This document shows, in pieces, positions 53,495-64,000 of a DNA stretch of 64,000 nucleotides. Where the stretch lies: the NCBI GenBank assembly GCA_016212095.1, contig JACRHH010000037.1, positions 62,001 to 126,000 of the forward strand, read 5' to 3'. Each line of letters opens with the position of its first letter. The first letter of the stretch is position 1. The notes below the pieces were generated by a model. That model was not told the DNA's origin. It was given only the letters and a program-made list of their open reading frames with translations, and ran no database searches. The stretch comes from Nitrospirota bacterium (lineage in GTDB: Bacteria > Nitrospirota > Thermodesulfovibrionia > SZUA-242). A program made the position numbers and the translations under genes.

Positions 53495-54235
53495 ATGAAA
53501 CTTAAGGACAATGTTGCACTTGTTACCGGCAGCGCCCAGGGCATAGGGAAAACCATCGCGCTTGCGCTTGCGCGTGAAGGCGCCAATGTGGTCATCTCCG
53601 ACGTGTCGCTTGAAAAAGCCGAGGAGACGGCCAAGGAATGCGCCGCGCTTGGCGTGAAAACGCTTGCGGTGAAATTCGACGTGTCGAAACCCGACGAGGT
53701 TTTGGCGGCGTTTACAAAGATCGTCGGCGAAATGGGAAGGCTCGACATTCTGGTCAACAACGCCGGAATCACGCGCGACGGCCTGCTCATGCGCATGAAG
53801 GACGACGACTGGGACTTGGTGATAAACATCAACCTCAAGGGAACCTTCCTCTGCACGAAGGAGGCGGTTAAGGTTATGGCGAAAAACCGCTTTGGCCGCA
53901 TCGTGAGCATCGCCTCGGTTGTCGGCTTCATGGGCAACGCCGGACAGGCCAATTATTCGGCCTCCAAGGCCGGAATCGTCGGCCTGACGAAAACCACAGC
54001 GCGCGAGTACGCCTCCCGCAACATCACGGTGAACGCGGTTGCGCCCGGATTCATTCAGACCGCCATGACCGACGTTTTGCCTGAGAAGGTGAAGGAAGAG
54101 ATGATGAAGGGCATTCCGCTTGGAAGGCTTGGCTCGGTGGACGACGTGGCTGCGGCGGTTTTGTTTCTGGTGTCGCCCGACGCGGCGTATATAACCGGCC
54201 AGACAATTCATGTAAACGGCGGAATGTACATGTAA
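53495..54235 (+). CDS. fabG: 3-oxoacyl-ACP reductase
   Basis: 246 residues, short-chain dehydrogenase. TGSAQGIGKTIALALAREGA is the cofactor loop, NNAGITRDGLLMRM the core, and the catalytic Ser-Tyr-Lys triad is in SIASVVGFMGNAGQANYSAS with AKAGIVGL following. The start is the ATG at 53495 with GAGGTGAT; the GTG-like start at 53486 is not needed. A terminator-like hairpin lies between it and acpP. Confidence 0.97.
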   Translation: MKLKDNVALVTGSAQGIGKTIALALAREGANVVISDVSLEKAEETAKECAALGVKTLAVKFDVSKPDEVLAAFTKIVGEMGRLDILVNNAGITRDGLLMRMKDDDWDLVININLKGTFLCTKEAVKVMAKNRFGRIVSIASVVGFMGNAGQANYSASKAGIVGLTKTTAREYASRNITVNAVAPGFIQTAMTDVLPEKVKEEMMKGIPLGRLGSVDDVAAAVLFLVSPDAAYITGQTIHVNGGMYM

Positions 54236-54252
54236 ATTTTGTTTCAGCCGCA

Positions 54253-54304
54253 GCCCGGAAGGAAAAAAAGCTTTACTTTTCCGGACGGGTTGTCGTAGTT
54301 TTTA
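54253..54304 (+). terminator. Partial terminator or attenuator between fabG and acpP
   Basis: CCCGGAAGGAAAA pairs with TTTTCCGGACGGG (54254-54289, one bulge) around a short AAAGCTTTAC loop and is followed by TTGTCGTAGTTTTT. As acpP and fabF need transcription, the hairpin probably lowers rather than ends read-through or marks mRNA processing; acyl carrier protein is needed in great excess over the enzymes. Confidence 0.55.
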
Positions 54305-54372
54305 ACTCGCTGAATCATTCGGTGAGGACTTTTCAAGGCCTGTTTGGAAACAGATCGGGAGGATTATAGGGT

Positions 54373-54606
54373 ATGGCAACTGCTGACAAGGTGCGTGAGA
54401 TTATTGTGAAGAAGCTGGGCGTGGACGCCGGAAAGGTGACCGACGAGGCCTCGTTTGTCGAGGACTTGGGCGCCGATTCGCTCGATACGGTTGAGCTTGT
54501 GATGTCGTTCGAGGAGGAGTTCGGAGTTGAAATTCCGGACGAGGATGCCGAGAAGATCACCCGCGTCAAGGACGCGATAGACTACATAACAAAGAAGCAG
54601 TCTTAA
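54373..54606 (+). CDS. acpP: Acyl carrier protein
   Basis: 77 residues. The phosphopantetheine Ser is in [13 protein letters not shown] (S36). The sequence is strongly acidic, as usual, and [17 protein letters not shown] and [20 protein letters not shown] frame it. It carries the growing acyl chain. GGGAGGATTATAGGG precedes the ATG. The following fabF gene starts three bases after its stop. Confidence 0.98.
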   Translation: MATADKVREIIVKKLGVDAGKVTDEASFVEDLGADSLDTVELVMSFEEEFGVEIPDEDAEKITRVKDAIDYITKKQS

Positions 54607-54609
54607 ATC

Positions 54610-55863
54610 ATGCCGCAGTATCGAAGAGTTGTAGTTACAGGGGTCGGGATGGTCACCCCGGTCGGGATCGGTCTTGACGCCTCATGGAAGGCGCTACTTG
54701 AAGGACGTTCCGGCATCAAGCCGATAACCGCTTTCGACGCTTCGGCGTTTCCCACGCAGATAGCGGGAGAGATTCGCGATTTCAATCCTGAGGAATTCAT
54801 CGAGCCCAAGGAAGTGAAAAAGATGGATCGCTTCATCCAGTTCGGGATGGCGGCAGCAGCGATGGCTGTGAAGGATTCGGGGCTGGTGATTGATGAGACG
54901 AACGCCGAACGCGTCGGCGTGGCGGTTGGAGCCGGTATCGGCGGACTTCCCACCATAGAGCACTACGCCAAGGTGCTGATGGAAAAAGGGCCGCGCAGGA
55001 TCACGCCGTTTTTCATACCGAGCCTTATCATCAACCTGGCTTCCGGGAACATCTCGATACGTTTCGGCGCGAAGGGGCCGAATCTGGCTGAGGTTACGGC
55101 CTGCGCCACGGGAAGCCATTCCATCGGCGAGTCTTTCCGCATAATCGAGCGCGGCGACGCCGACGCGATGATAACCGGCGGAACCGAGGCATGTATTTCG
55201 GCATTGGGCGTCGGCGGGTTTAACGCGATGAAGGCGCTCTCCACGCGAAACGACGCGCCGGAGCGGGCGAGCCGCCCGTTCGATGTTGACCGCGACGGAT
55301 TCGTCATGGGCGAGGGTTCCGGCGTCATGGTGCTGGAAACGCTCGAAAGCGCTCAGGCGCGCGGCGCGCACATCTACGCCGAGATCGTGGGCTACGGCAT
55401 GTCGGGCGACGCCTACCACATAACTTCGCCCGATCCAAACGGCGACGGCGCGGCCCGCTGCATGAGGATGGCGCTCAAGGGAGCCGGAATTGCTCCGGAG
55501 GAGATCGACTACATAAACGCGCACGGCACTTCCACCAAATACGGCGACGAGCTGGAGACTCTGGCGATCAAGAAGGTCTTTGGTGATCACGCCAGGAAGG
55601 TGGCGGTCAGCTCGACCAAATCGATGACCGGGCATCTGCTTGGAGCGGCGGGCGGCGTTGAGGCTGTAATCAGCGTGCTTGCCATTCGCGACGGCATTGT
55701 GCCGCCCACTATCAATCTCGAAAATCCCGATCCGGAATGCGATCTCGATTATGTGCCGAACGTTGCGCGAAAGCTCGACGTAAGGATGGCGCTTTCAAAT
55801 TCGTTCGGATTCGGCGGAACAAATGCCTGCCTCATCTTCAAAAAGATCGACGGACGGGCTTGA
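54610..55863 (+). CDS. fabF: 3-oxoacyl-ACP synthase II
   Basis: 417 residues. The active Cys is in [14 protein letters not shown] near 163; the two His are in [14 protein letters not shown] and [17 protein letters not shown]. It elongates acyl-ACP and takes part in temperature control of membrane lipids in some bacteria. The last 41 bases overlap the start of rnc in another frame, an unusually long overlap but with both ends well conserved. Confidence 0.97.
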   Translation: MPQYRRVVVTGVGMVTPVGIGLDASWKALLEGRSGIKPITAFDASAFPTQIAGEIRDFNPEEFIEPKEVKKMDRFIQFGMAAAAMAVKDSGLVIDETNAERVGVAVGAGIGGLPTIEHYAKVLMEKGPRRITPFFIPSLIINLASGNISIRFGAKGPNLAEVTACATGSHSIGESFRIIERGDADAMITGGTEACISALGVGGFNAMKALSTRNDAPERASRPFDVDRDGFVMGEGSGVMVLETLESAQARGAHIYAEIVGYGMSGDAYHITSPDPNGDGAARCMRMALKGAGIAPEEIDYINAHGTSTKYGDELETLAIKKVFGDHARKVAVSSTKSMTGHLLGAAGGVEAVISVLAIRDGIVPPTINLENPDPECDLDYVPNVARKLDVRMALSNSFGFGGTNACLIFKKIDGRA

Positions 55864-56548
55864 GGATGTCGTAGGGTACGTCTTTAGCCGGCCGCAGCTT
55901 CTGGCAAAGGCGCTTACCCACAGGACATACTCGCACGAGCATCCCGGAGAGGCTCCGCTTTTCAACGAGAGGCTCGAATTTCTTGGGGACTCGGTTCTGG
56001 GCCTGCTGATAAGCGAGGAGCTTTTCAGGCGGCTTCCCGACCTCGACGAGGGCGCGCTTTCGAAGATCAAGGCGTCGCTTGTGAGGGATGTGACGCTTGC
56101 CGGAGTTGGCGAAGGCATCAAAATCGGGCGCTACATGCGGCTTGGAAAAGGCGAGGAGCGAACAGGCGGGCGAAAGAAGCAGTCGGTGCTCGCGGCAGGC
56201 ATAGAGGCGCTCATCGCGGCAATCTATCTTGACGGAGGGCTGGAGTCGGCTCGCGCCGCGGTTATCAGGCTTTTCGACCGCGAGATTCAGGGCGCGATGG
56301 AAACCGGCGGAGCCTACGATCACAAAACGGAGTTTCAGGAACTTGCGCACAGGGAGTTCGGCAAACAGCCCGAATACAGGCTGATCGAGGAGAGCGGGCC
56401 TGATCACGAAAAGATGTTCCGCACGGCTGCCTGCATCAACGGCGAAATTGTTGGCGAGGGCGCGGGCAGAAACAAGAAAGAGGCGGAGCAGTCGGCGGCG
56501 CAGGATGCGTTGAACAGGCTGGCTGCAAGACGCGCCGAACAGGTATAA
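55823..56548 (+). CDS. rnc: Ribonuclease III
   Basis: 241 residues. RNase III signature [19 protein letters not shown] near 48-66 with the catalytic Glu and Asp, the second motif of the catalytic domain [13 protein letters not shown], and the C-terminal double-stranded RNA-binding domain [14 protein letters not shown]...[18 protein letters not shown]. It processes rRNA precursors. It overlaps fabF by 41 bases and precedes purM by three bases. Confidence 0.97.
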   Translation: MPASSSKRSTDGLEDVVGYVFSRPQLLAKALTHRTYSHEHPGEAPLFNERLEFLGDSVLGLLISEELFRRLPDLDEGALSKIKASLVRDVTLAGVGEGIKIGRYMRLGKGEERTGGRKKQSVLAAGIEALIAAIYLDGGLESARAAVIRLFDREIQGAMETGGAYDHKTEFQELAHREFGKQPEYRLIEESGPDHEKMFRTAACINGEIVGEGAGRNKKEAEQSAAQDALNRLAARRAEQV

Positions 56549-56551
56549 TGC

Positions 56552-57655
56552 ATGACAGCTAAAAAGAAAACGGCATCAGCCGCAAAGCGGGGCCCGGCAA
56601 GAGAAGGCCAAGTCACGAATCCCGCCGAAGGCCTTACATACAGGCAGTCTGGCGTTGACATAGCCGAGGGCGACAGGTTTGTCGATCTGATAAAGCCGTT
56701 GGCGGCATCCACGCGAAGGCCTGAGGTTTTGACAGGACTGGGGTCGTTCGGATCGCTCTTTCGCCTGAACGCGCACAAGTTCAAGGATCCGGTGCTTGTG
56801 AGCGGCACGGACGGCGTGGGAACAAAGCTTAAGATCGCCTTCATGACCGGGCGTCACAACACCGTGGGAATCGATCTGGTTGCCATGTGCGTGAACGACA
56901 TTCTGACGCTTGGAGCCGAGCCGCTATTCTTTCTCGATTATCTTGCCACCGGGAAGCTTAAACCGGAAGATGCGGCGGCGGTTATCGAAGGCGTGGCCGA
57001 AGGGTGCAGGCAGGCGGGCGCGGCGCTGGTTGGCGGCGAAACAGCCGAGATGCCGGGCTTCTACGCAGTGGGCGAGTACGATGCGGCCGGTTTTGCGGTT
57101 GGGGTTGTGGACAAGCCGAAAATAGTTGACGGACGGAGCATAAAGCCGGGCGATGTGGTTATCGGGCTTCCGTCGAGCGGCTTGCACAGCAACGGCTATT
57201 CGCTTGCGCGCAAGCTGTTTTTTGAAATTAAGGGCTACGATGCCCGAAAGCGGATACCGGCGCTTGGCCAAGCACTCGGCGACGCGCTGCTTGCTCCAAC
57301 GCGGATTTATGTGAAGCCTGTGCTTGGCCTGCTCAAGCGATACGAGATAAAGGGCATGGCGCATATCACCGGCGGCGGCATCACCGGAAACCTGCCGCGA
57401 ATTTTGCCGAAGGGCGTAAGGGCTGTCATCCGCAGGGATGCCTGGACTATTCCGCCGATATTCGGGCTTATAAAAAAGCTCGGCGGTGTTTCCGATGACG
57501 AGATGTTCCGCACATTCAACATGGGCATCGGATTCATGCTCGTGGTTTCACCGGAGATTTCCGGAAGGGTTGCAGCCTCGCTTGGACGAGCGGGCGAAAA
57601 TCCGGTTGTAATTGGACACATAGAAAAAGGACGGGAGGACGTTTTGTATGTTTAA
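56552..57655 (+). CDS. purM: Phosphoribosylformylglycinamidine cyclo-ligase
   Basis: 367 residues: [20 protein letters not shown] starts the family region about 25 residues in, then [60 protein letters not shown] and [17 protein letters not shown]. It is an ATP-dependent enzyme of purine synthesis. The first 25 residues ([19 protein letters not shown]) are Lys/Ala-rich and extra. The stop overlaps the M23 gene start by eight bases. Confidence 0.95.
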   Translation: MTAKKKTASAAKRGPAREGQVTNPAEGLTYRQSGVDIAEGDRFVDLIKPLAASTRRPEVLTGLGSFGSLFRLNAHKFKDPVLVSGTDGVGTKLKIAFMTGRHNTVGIDLVAMCVNDILTLGAEPLFFLDYLATGKLKPEDAAAVIEGVAEGCRQAGAALVGGETAEMPGFYAVGEYDAAGFAVGVVDKPKIVDGRSIKPGDVVIGLPSSGLHSNGYSLARKLFFEIKGYDARKRIPALGQALGDALLAPTRIYVKPVLGLLKRYEIKGMAHITGGGITGNLPRILPKGVRAVIRRDAWTIPPIFGLIKKLGGVSDDEMFRTFNMGIGFMLVVSPEISGRVAASLGRAGENPVVIGHIEKGREDVLYV

Positions 57656-58505
57656 GCACACAAAGACGTATATCCGAAAGCTTTTCGCGCCTGTCACCAT
57701 TGTGCTCATTCCGCACAACGATGGCTCCGCCGCTCATTTCAGGGTTCCGAGCATAGTTCTTGTTGCCGCGGTGCTCCTGTGGGGAGCCATCAGCTTCAAG
57801 GCTATCGCGGCATCGGTTTCAGCCGAGCGTTTCGAGAAGATGGAGAGCGAGCTTCACCGTTACGCCACAACGTTCCAAAACCTCAAGGACACGATAAACC
57901 GGCTGTCGAAGGCCGAGTCCGAGTTCCGCACGATTCTGCCGCCGGGAACAACTAAGGAAGAGGCCATCAAAAGCGCGGATCTTGGCAGTGATGTTGATAT
58001 TGGCAGGATCAGGGACGCGGCAATGAAGCAGATAGAGAATGTTGAATCGATAAAGCAGTATCTTCGCGAGGAACGCAACATATTCCTCGCCACCCCCACC
58101 GGCTGGCCGGTTGACGGACGCATATCCTCGCAGTTCGGCTGGCGCGTGCATCCGATATATGGAGCGAAAAGCCTGCATCGCGGTGTGGACATTTCGGAAA
58201 GCAGCGGCAAGAAGGTAAAGGCAACCGCGGACGGCGTTGTGACATACTCCGGCTGGGAGGCGGGTTCGGGCTATGTTGTGGCTGTGGAGCATGGCCGCGG
58301 CTACACAACCTTTTATGCGCATAACCGAAAGAACCTCGTGAATGTGGGCGACCGGGTTTCACGCGGCGATGTTCTTGGCATTGTCGGATCCACCGGCACG
58401 ACAACCGGGCCGCACCTGCACTACGAAGTATGGAAAGACGGCGCGCCGACCGATCCGGTTTCCTTCATTACCGCCAGCGCCGGAACAGCTTCGGCGCCAA
58501 GGTAG
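57648..58505 (+). CDS. M23-family peptidoglycan metalloendopeptidase with membrane anchor
   Basis: 285 residues. A membrane segment at about 31-49 ([18 protein letters not shown]) is followed by a coiled-coil region ([20 protein letters not shown]) and the LytM-type domain: [21 protein letters not shown] with the zinc His and Asp, [20 protein letters not shown], and GPHLHYEVW with the last His pair. It cuts peptide bridges in peptidoglycan from the periplasmic side. The bactofilin gene follows eight bases later, a partnership known from other bacteria. Confidence 0.9.
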   Translation: MFKHTKTYIRKLFAPVTIVLIPHNDGSAAHFRVPSIVLVAAVLLWGAISFKAIAASVSAERFEKMESELHRYATTFQNLKDTINRLSKAESEFRTILPPGTTKEEAIKSADLGSDVDIGRIRDAAMKQIENVESIKQYLREERNIFLATPTGWPVDGRISSQFGWRVHPIYGAKSLHRGVDISESSGKKVKATADGVVTYSGWEAGSGYVVAVEHGRGYTTFYAHNRKNLVNVGDRVSRGDVLGIVGSTGTTTGPHLHYEVWKDGAPTDPVSFITASAGTASAPR

Positions 58506-58513
58506 GTATCGAC

Positions 58514-58870
58514 ATGTTCAACAAGGCCAACTCTGTTGATACGCTGATAGGAAGCGGCTCCATCTGTACCGGAAACCTGAAGGTGACCGGCGGCGTGCGG
58601 ATTGACGGAACTGTAACCGGCGACATCGATGCCGACTCGGTGTTTCTTGGCGAAAAAGGCCAGGTCAACGGCGCAATCAGGGCCAAGACCGTTGATGTAG
58701 GCGGCAGGATAGAGGGCAACATACAGGCCGACGATCTGGTTGTGATACGGGCAAAAGGTCTTGTGCATGGCGACATCGCCTGCACCAAGCTCAGCATCAT
58801 CGAGGGCGGAGTATTCATGGGCCGGGCCATCATGCCGGAAAAATTCCTGAACAAGGGTTCCGACGCCTGA
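58514..58870 (+). CDS. Bactofilin
   Basis: 118 residues. A one-domain beta-helix polymer: VDTLIGSGSICTGNLKVTGG, VRIDGTVTGDIDADSVFLGE, VDVGGRIEGNIQADDLVVIR, GLVHGDIACTKLSIIEGG. Bactofilins form filaments without nucleotides and place cell-wall enzymes; the adjacent M23 endopeptidase is the natural partner. The ATG at 58514 is preceded by GGTAGG. The stop overlaps the purN start (58870). Confidence 0.93.
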   Translation: MFNKANSVDTLIGSGSICTGNLKVTGGVRIDGTVTGDIDADSVFLGEKGQVNGAIRAKTVDVGGRIEGNIQADDLVVIRAKGLVHGDIACTKLSIIEGGVFMGRAIMPEKFLNKGSDA

Positions 58871-59520
58871 TGGAGGAACTCCGGATCGCGGTTCTTGCCT
58901 CCGGCAGGGGATCGAACTTTCAGGCGGTTCAGGACGAGATTGAGTCCGGAAAAATCAGGGCGCGCATAGTACTTCTGGTGAGCGACAAGAAGAACGCCCC
59001 TGCAATCGAGCGCGCGAAACTGCGCGGCATTGAGACGATGTACCTGAATCCCGCCGAATTCCCGGATCGCGAGGCATACGACGCGGCAATCGCCTCGGCC
59101 CTGAGAAAACGGCAGGTTGGGCTTGTTCTGCTTGCCGGTTTCATGCGCGTTGTCACTGCGGGCCTGATCCGCCCCTTTCGCAATAAAATCATGAACATCC
59201 ATCCCGCGCTTCTGCCCGCGTTTCCCGGCCTTCACGGCCAGCGCGACGCCGTGAAATATGGCGTTAAAATATCGGGCTGCACCGTGCATTTCGTTGACGA
59301 GGGCGTGGATACCGGGCCGATAATCATCCAGGCTGCGGTTCCGGCCTACGACAACGACACCGAAGATACGCTTTCTGCCCGGATACTTAAATGCGAGCAT
59401 AAAATCTATCCGAAGGCTGTCAAGCTGTTTGCCGAGGGGCGCATCGAGGTTGACGGACGGAAGGTCGTCATCAAAAAGCAGAAAAAACGCGAGGACGACG
59501 CGCTCATCAGCGTTGCCTAG
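58870..59520 (+). CDS. purN: Phosphoribosylglycinamide formyltransferase
   Basis: 216 residues. IAVLASGRGSNFQAVQDEIE opens the protein; the catalytic Asn-His-Asp are in NIHPALLPAFPGLHG with GCTVHFVDEGVDTGPIIIQA. It transfers formyl from formyl-THF in the third purine step. It overlaps the bactofilin stop by one base, and purM lies two genes upstream. The C-terminus ends with an extra KKQKKREDDALISVA. Confidence 0.95.
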   Translation: MEELRIAVLASGRGSNFQAVQDEIESGKIRARIVLLVSDKKNAPAIERAKLRGIETMYLNPAEFPDREAYDAAIASALRKRQVGLVLLAGFMRVVTAGLIRPFRNKIMNIHPALLPAFPGLHGQRDAVKYGVKISGCTVHFVDEGVDTGPIIIQAAVPAYDNDTEDTLSARILKCEHKIYPKAVKLFAEGRIEVDGRKVVIKKQKKREDDALISVA

Positions 59521-59533
59521 CCTCCGGTTTTCC

Positions 59534-60508
59534 ATGATCAAGAATCCAGCCAGCCTTTTAAAAAAATTCACCGGCAAGAACATACTTATTGTCGGCGACG
59601 TGATGATAGACCGCTACATCTGGGGCAATGTGTCGCGCATATCGCCTGAGGCTCCGGTTCCGGTGGTTGCTGTCGAGCGCGAGGACATGATGCTTGGCGG
59701 CGCGGCAAACGTGGCAGCAAACATCGCCTCGCTTGGCGGACATGCCATTCTGGCCGGAGTGGTGGGCGATGACGAGGGCGCCAGGCTTCTGGCCGCACGG
59801 CTCGAATCGTTCGGGATCGACGCGTCGGGCCTGATTGCCGTTCCTGACAGGCCGACCACCCTCAAGACGCGCATTGTGGCGCACAGCCAGCACGTGGTCA
59901 GGTTCGATCACGAGGTCAAGTCTCCTGTTGACGGCGGCGCGCGAAACCGGCTTTTTCATTTTATCGAGGAGGCCATGCGGAACGTTGACGCCGTTATCGT
60001 GTCGGACTACGCCAAGGGAGTTGTCAGCCGCGCCCTCATGAACAGAATCACGCAGAACGCGGACGGGCGTTTCATCGCGGTCGATCCGAAGGTTTCCAAT
60101 CTCGAATGCTACCGCCATGTTTCGGTCATCACGCCTAACCGGCTTGAGGCGTCCGCCGCCTCGCACATCGAAATTCATGACGAGGAAAGCCTGCTTGGCG
60201 CGGCGGAGTGGTTTTTCGCAAGGCTTGAGTGCGAGTCTGTCCTGATTACGCGCGGCCCGGAGGGAATGACGCTTGTGAAACCGGGGCGAAATGTTTACCA
60301 TATACCCGCTGTTGCACGCAAGGTGTACGACGTTACCGGCGCGGGCGACACTGTGATCGCAACAATGACCATCTGCCGCGCAGCCGGGGCCGCCATCGAG
60401 GATGCAGCCCGGATTGCCAACGTAGCTGCCGGCATTGTTGTCGGCGAGGTCGGCACTTCAGTGATTCGTAAAAACGATCTGTTGATACAACTTCAAAAGG
60501 AGGAGTGA
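59534..60508 (+). CDS. rfaE1: D-glycero-D-manno-heptose 7-phosphate kinase (RfaE domain I)
   Basis: 324 residues, PfkB family. MIKNPASLLKKFTGKNILIV starts the protein, with GDVMIDRYIWGNVSRISPEA, VVAVEREDMMLGGAANVAAN, VRFDHEVKSPV, AVIVSDYAKGVVS, SVITPNRLEAS and VYDVTGAGDTVIATMT as the anionic hole and catalytic Asp. It makes ADP-heptose precursors for the LPS inner core. The second (nucleotidyl-transfer) domain of HldE is missing, so a separate gene must provide it. Start: ATG 59534. Confidence 0.92.
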   Translation: MIKNPASLLKKFTGKNILIVGDVMIDRYIWGNVSRISPEAPVPVVAVEREDMMLGGAANVAANIASLGGHAILAGVVGDDEGARLLAARLESFGIDASGLIAVPDRPTTLKTRIVAHSQHVVRFDHEVKSPVDGGARNRLFHFIEEAMRNVDAVIVSDYAKGVVSRALMNRITQNADGRFIAVDPKVSNLECYRHVSVITPNRLEASAASHIEIHDEESLLGAAEWFFARLECESVLITRGPEGMTLVKPGRNVYHIPAVARKVYDVTGAGDTVIATMTICRAAGAAIEDAARIANVAAGIVVGEVGTSVIRKNDLLIQLQKEE

Positions 60509-60509
60509 A

Positions 60510-60869
60510 ATGATCAGGAAAGCTGTAACCGTTGTTTTGCTGTTTGCCTTCATGGCCGTTTCAACCGGAAGCGCGCTTGCGGTTGAAGGCGACACCATCT
60601 ACAAAAACGCCATATACGGCGCAACCATCGGCGGCCTTATCGGCGTGGGTCTTTACGGCCTCGACCAGAAGGAGCCGGGCCAGAAGATCGGCGGAGGCGT
60701 TGTCGTGGGAACCGTGCTCGGCATACTGTTGGGCATGGCCGAGTCGAAAAGCCTTGTGAAGGTTGACAGGAAAAAGGGAACCGTCGCGCTCGGCATTCCG
60801 ACGCCGGTTGTAGCGCTAACCTCAAGCGGCCCGGCGTATCAGGCGTCGCTTCTGCAGCTGGATTTCTAA
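60510..60869 (+). CDS. Small exported glycine-rich protein of unknown function
   Basis: 119 residues. Signal peptide to about residue 25 (STGSALA); the mature protein has two glycine-rich hydrophobic stretches, YGATIGGLIGVGLYGLD and KIGGGVVVGTVLGILLGMAE, which resemble glycine-zipper membrane segments, and a beta-rich end to a terminal Phe. It starts one base after the heptose kinase stop with GGAGG, so it is coupled to it, and is followed by a strong terminator. Envelope role inferred only from place. Confidence 0.65.
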   Translation: MIRKAVTVVLLFAFMAVSTGSALAVEGDTIYKNAIYGATIGGLIGVGLYGLDQKEPGQKIGGGVVVGTVLGILLGMAESKSLVKVDRKKGTVALGIPTPVVALTSSGPAYQASLLQLDF

Positions 60870-60888
60870 TATGTTTTGCGTGTTCATG

Positions 60889-60925
60889 CCCGCGCGGGAT
60901 CAAGTCCCCGCGCGGGAGTCTTTCT
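60889..60925 (+). terminator. Intrinsic terminator ending the fab-pur-envelope run
   Basis: CCCGCGCGGGA (60889-60899) pairs with TCCCCGCGCGGG (60905-60916) around TCAAG, then AGTCTTTCTTCC. A self-complementary CCCGCGCGGG in each arm makes it very stable. Confidence 0.75.
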
Positions 60926-61019
60926 TCCATATCGATCAGCTCAAGGCCGCGGCAGGCATTATTATTGTTCTTGCGATTGCTTCCGGCCCTTGTAAATGTG
61001 AGTTTTCCTTCCCGGTTTA

Positions 61020-61049
61020 TTGACACCCGCCGCTTCATGCGGATAAAGT
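61020..61049 (+). promoter_or_regulatory. Sigma-70 promoter of kdsB-pyrG
   Basis: TTGACA at 61020-61025, an 18-base spacer, TAAAGT at 61044-61049. The box ends seven bases before the ATG at 61057 and there is no ribosome-binding site: a leaderless promoter candidate. Confidence 0.6.
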
Positions 61050-61056
61050 AACGCTC

Positions 61057-64000
<2,944 letters not shown>

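Noticed and set aside
58468-59583. A 371-codon open frame antisense to bactofilin and purN
   Set aside because: The plus-strand genes are clear family members; this frame has no recognisable domain.

Overview
The window is a compact stretch from a GC-rich, Gram-negative, probably anaerobic or microaerophilic bacterium. The outer membrane is shown by a porin, a TonB receptor, lipoproteins and Kdo/heptose genes (kdsB, rfaE1-type kinase). PEP-CTERM sorting, single-CXXCH heme proteins, an Etf alpha subunit with a ferredoxin domain, a fused TatD/radical-SAM protein, a tRNA-Sec gene, and the orders rph-murI-GerMN-amidase, thpR-recA-pilT-alaS, rpmF-plsX-fab and kdsB-pyrG all recall Deltaproteobacteria (Desulfuromonadia-like Desulfobacterota). 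That placement is inference; there is no rRNA in the window. No prophage, CRISPR array or complete insertion sequence was seen.

Layout. 1-2.2 kb (minus): amidase, GerMN protein, glutamate racemase, RNase PH. 2.3-6.7 kb (plus, mostly): tRNA-Sec, an ArsR regulator, an outer-membrane porin, an iron-sulfur-type protein and a PEP-CTERM protein whose 3' end runs into a dispersed repeat. 6.8-13.4 kb (minus): pgpA-thpR-recA-pilT-lipoprotein-alaS, then tusA. alaS carries one in-frame TGA at a position where, from memory, relatives have Cys. 13.5-19.4 kb (plus): a decayed DUF433/DUF5615 module, polA, a small secreted protein and a copper-type TonB receptor. 19.5-26.2 kb (minus): hybrid histidine kinase, TatD-rSAM fusion, TIM-barrel protein, FmdB zinc ribbon, sulfotransferase, heme-motif DsbC. 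26.2-31.1 kb: candidate small RNA, rhodanese lipoprotein, glutaredoxin-thioredoxin reductase fusion, CBS protein, heme sensor and a membrane protein. 31.1-36.2 kb (minus): PHP phosphoesterase, TPR protein, two small proteins, a thiamine-diphosphate enzyme and a glycosyltransferase-like protein. 36.3-46.5 kb: htpX, KamA-type radical SAM protein, c/b5 heme membrane protein, HU, ribD, eukaryotic-type hisA, TPR protein, thyX, a type II restriction-modification pair and panB.

46.7-64 kb (plus): one long, tightly packed run headed by a perfect consensus sigma-70 promoter: yceD-rpmF-plsX-fabH-acyl-CoA dehydrogenase-etfB-etfA-fabD-fabG-acpP-fabF-rnc-purM-M23 peptidase-bactofilin-purN-heptose kinase-small protein, then kdsB-pyrG-lipoprotein. 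It joins phospholipid and fatty-acid synthesis to envelope and nucleotide genes. An acyl-CoA oxidation/electron-transfer trio sits inside the fatty-acid synthesis genes.

Three themes stand out. First, the alaS gene with an in-frame UGA in a genome that encodes tRNA-Sec. Second, several genes whose -10 box lies only 5-14 bases before the start codon with no ribosome-binding site, which suggests leaderless mRNAs. Third, a family of paired palindromic repeats parked at gene 3' ends.
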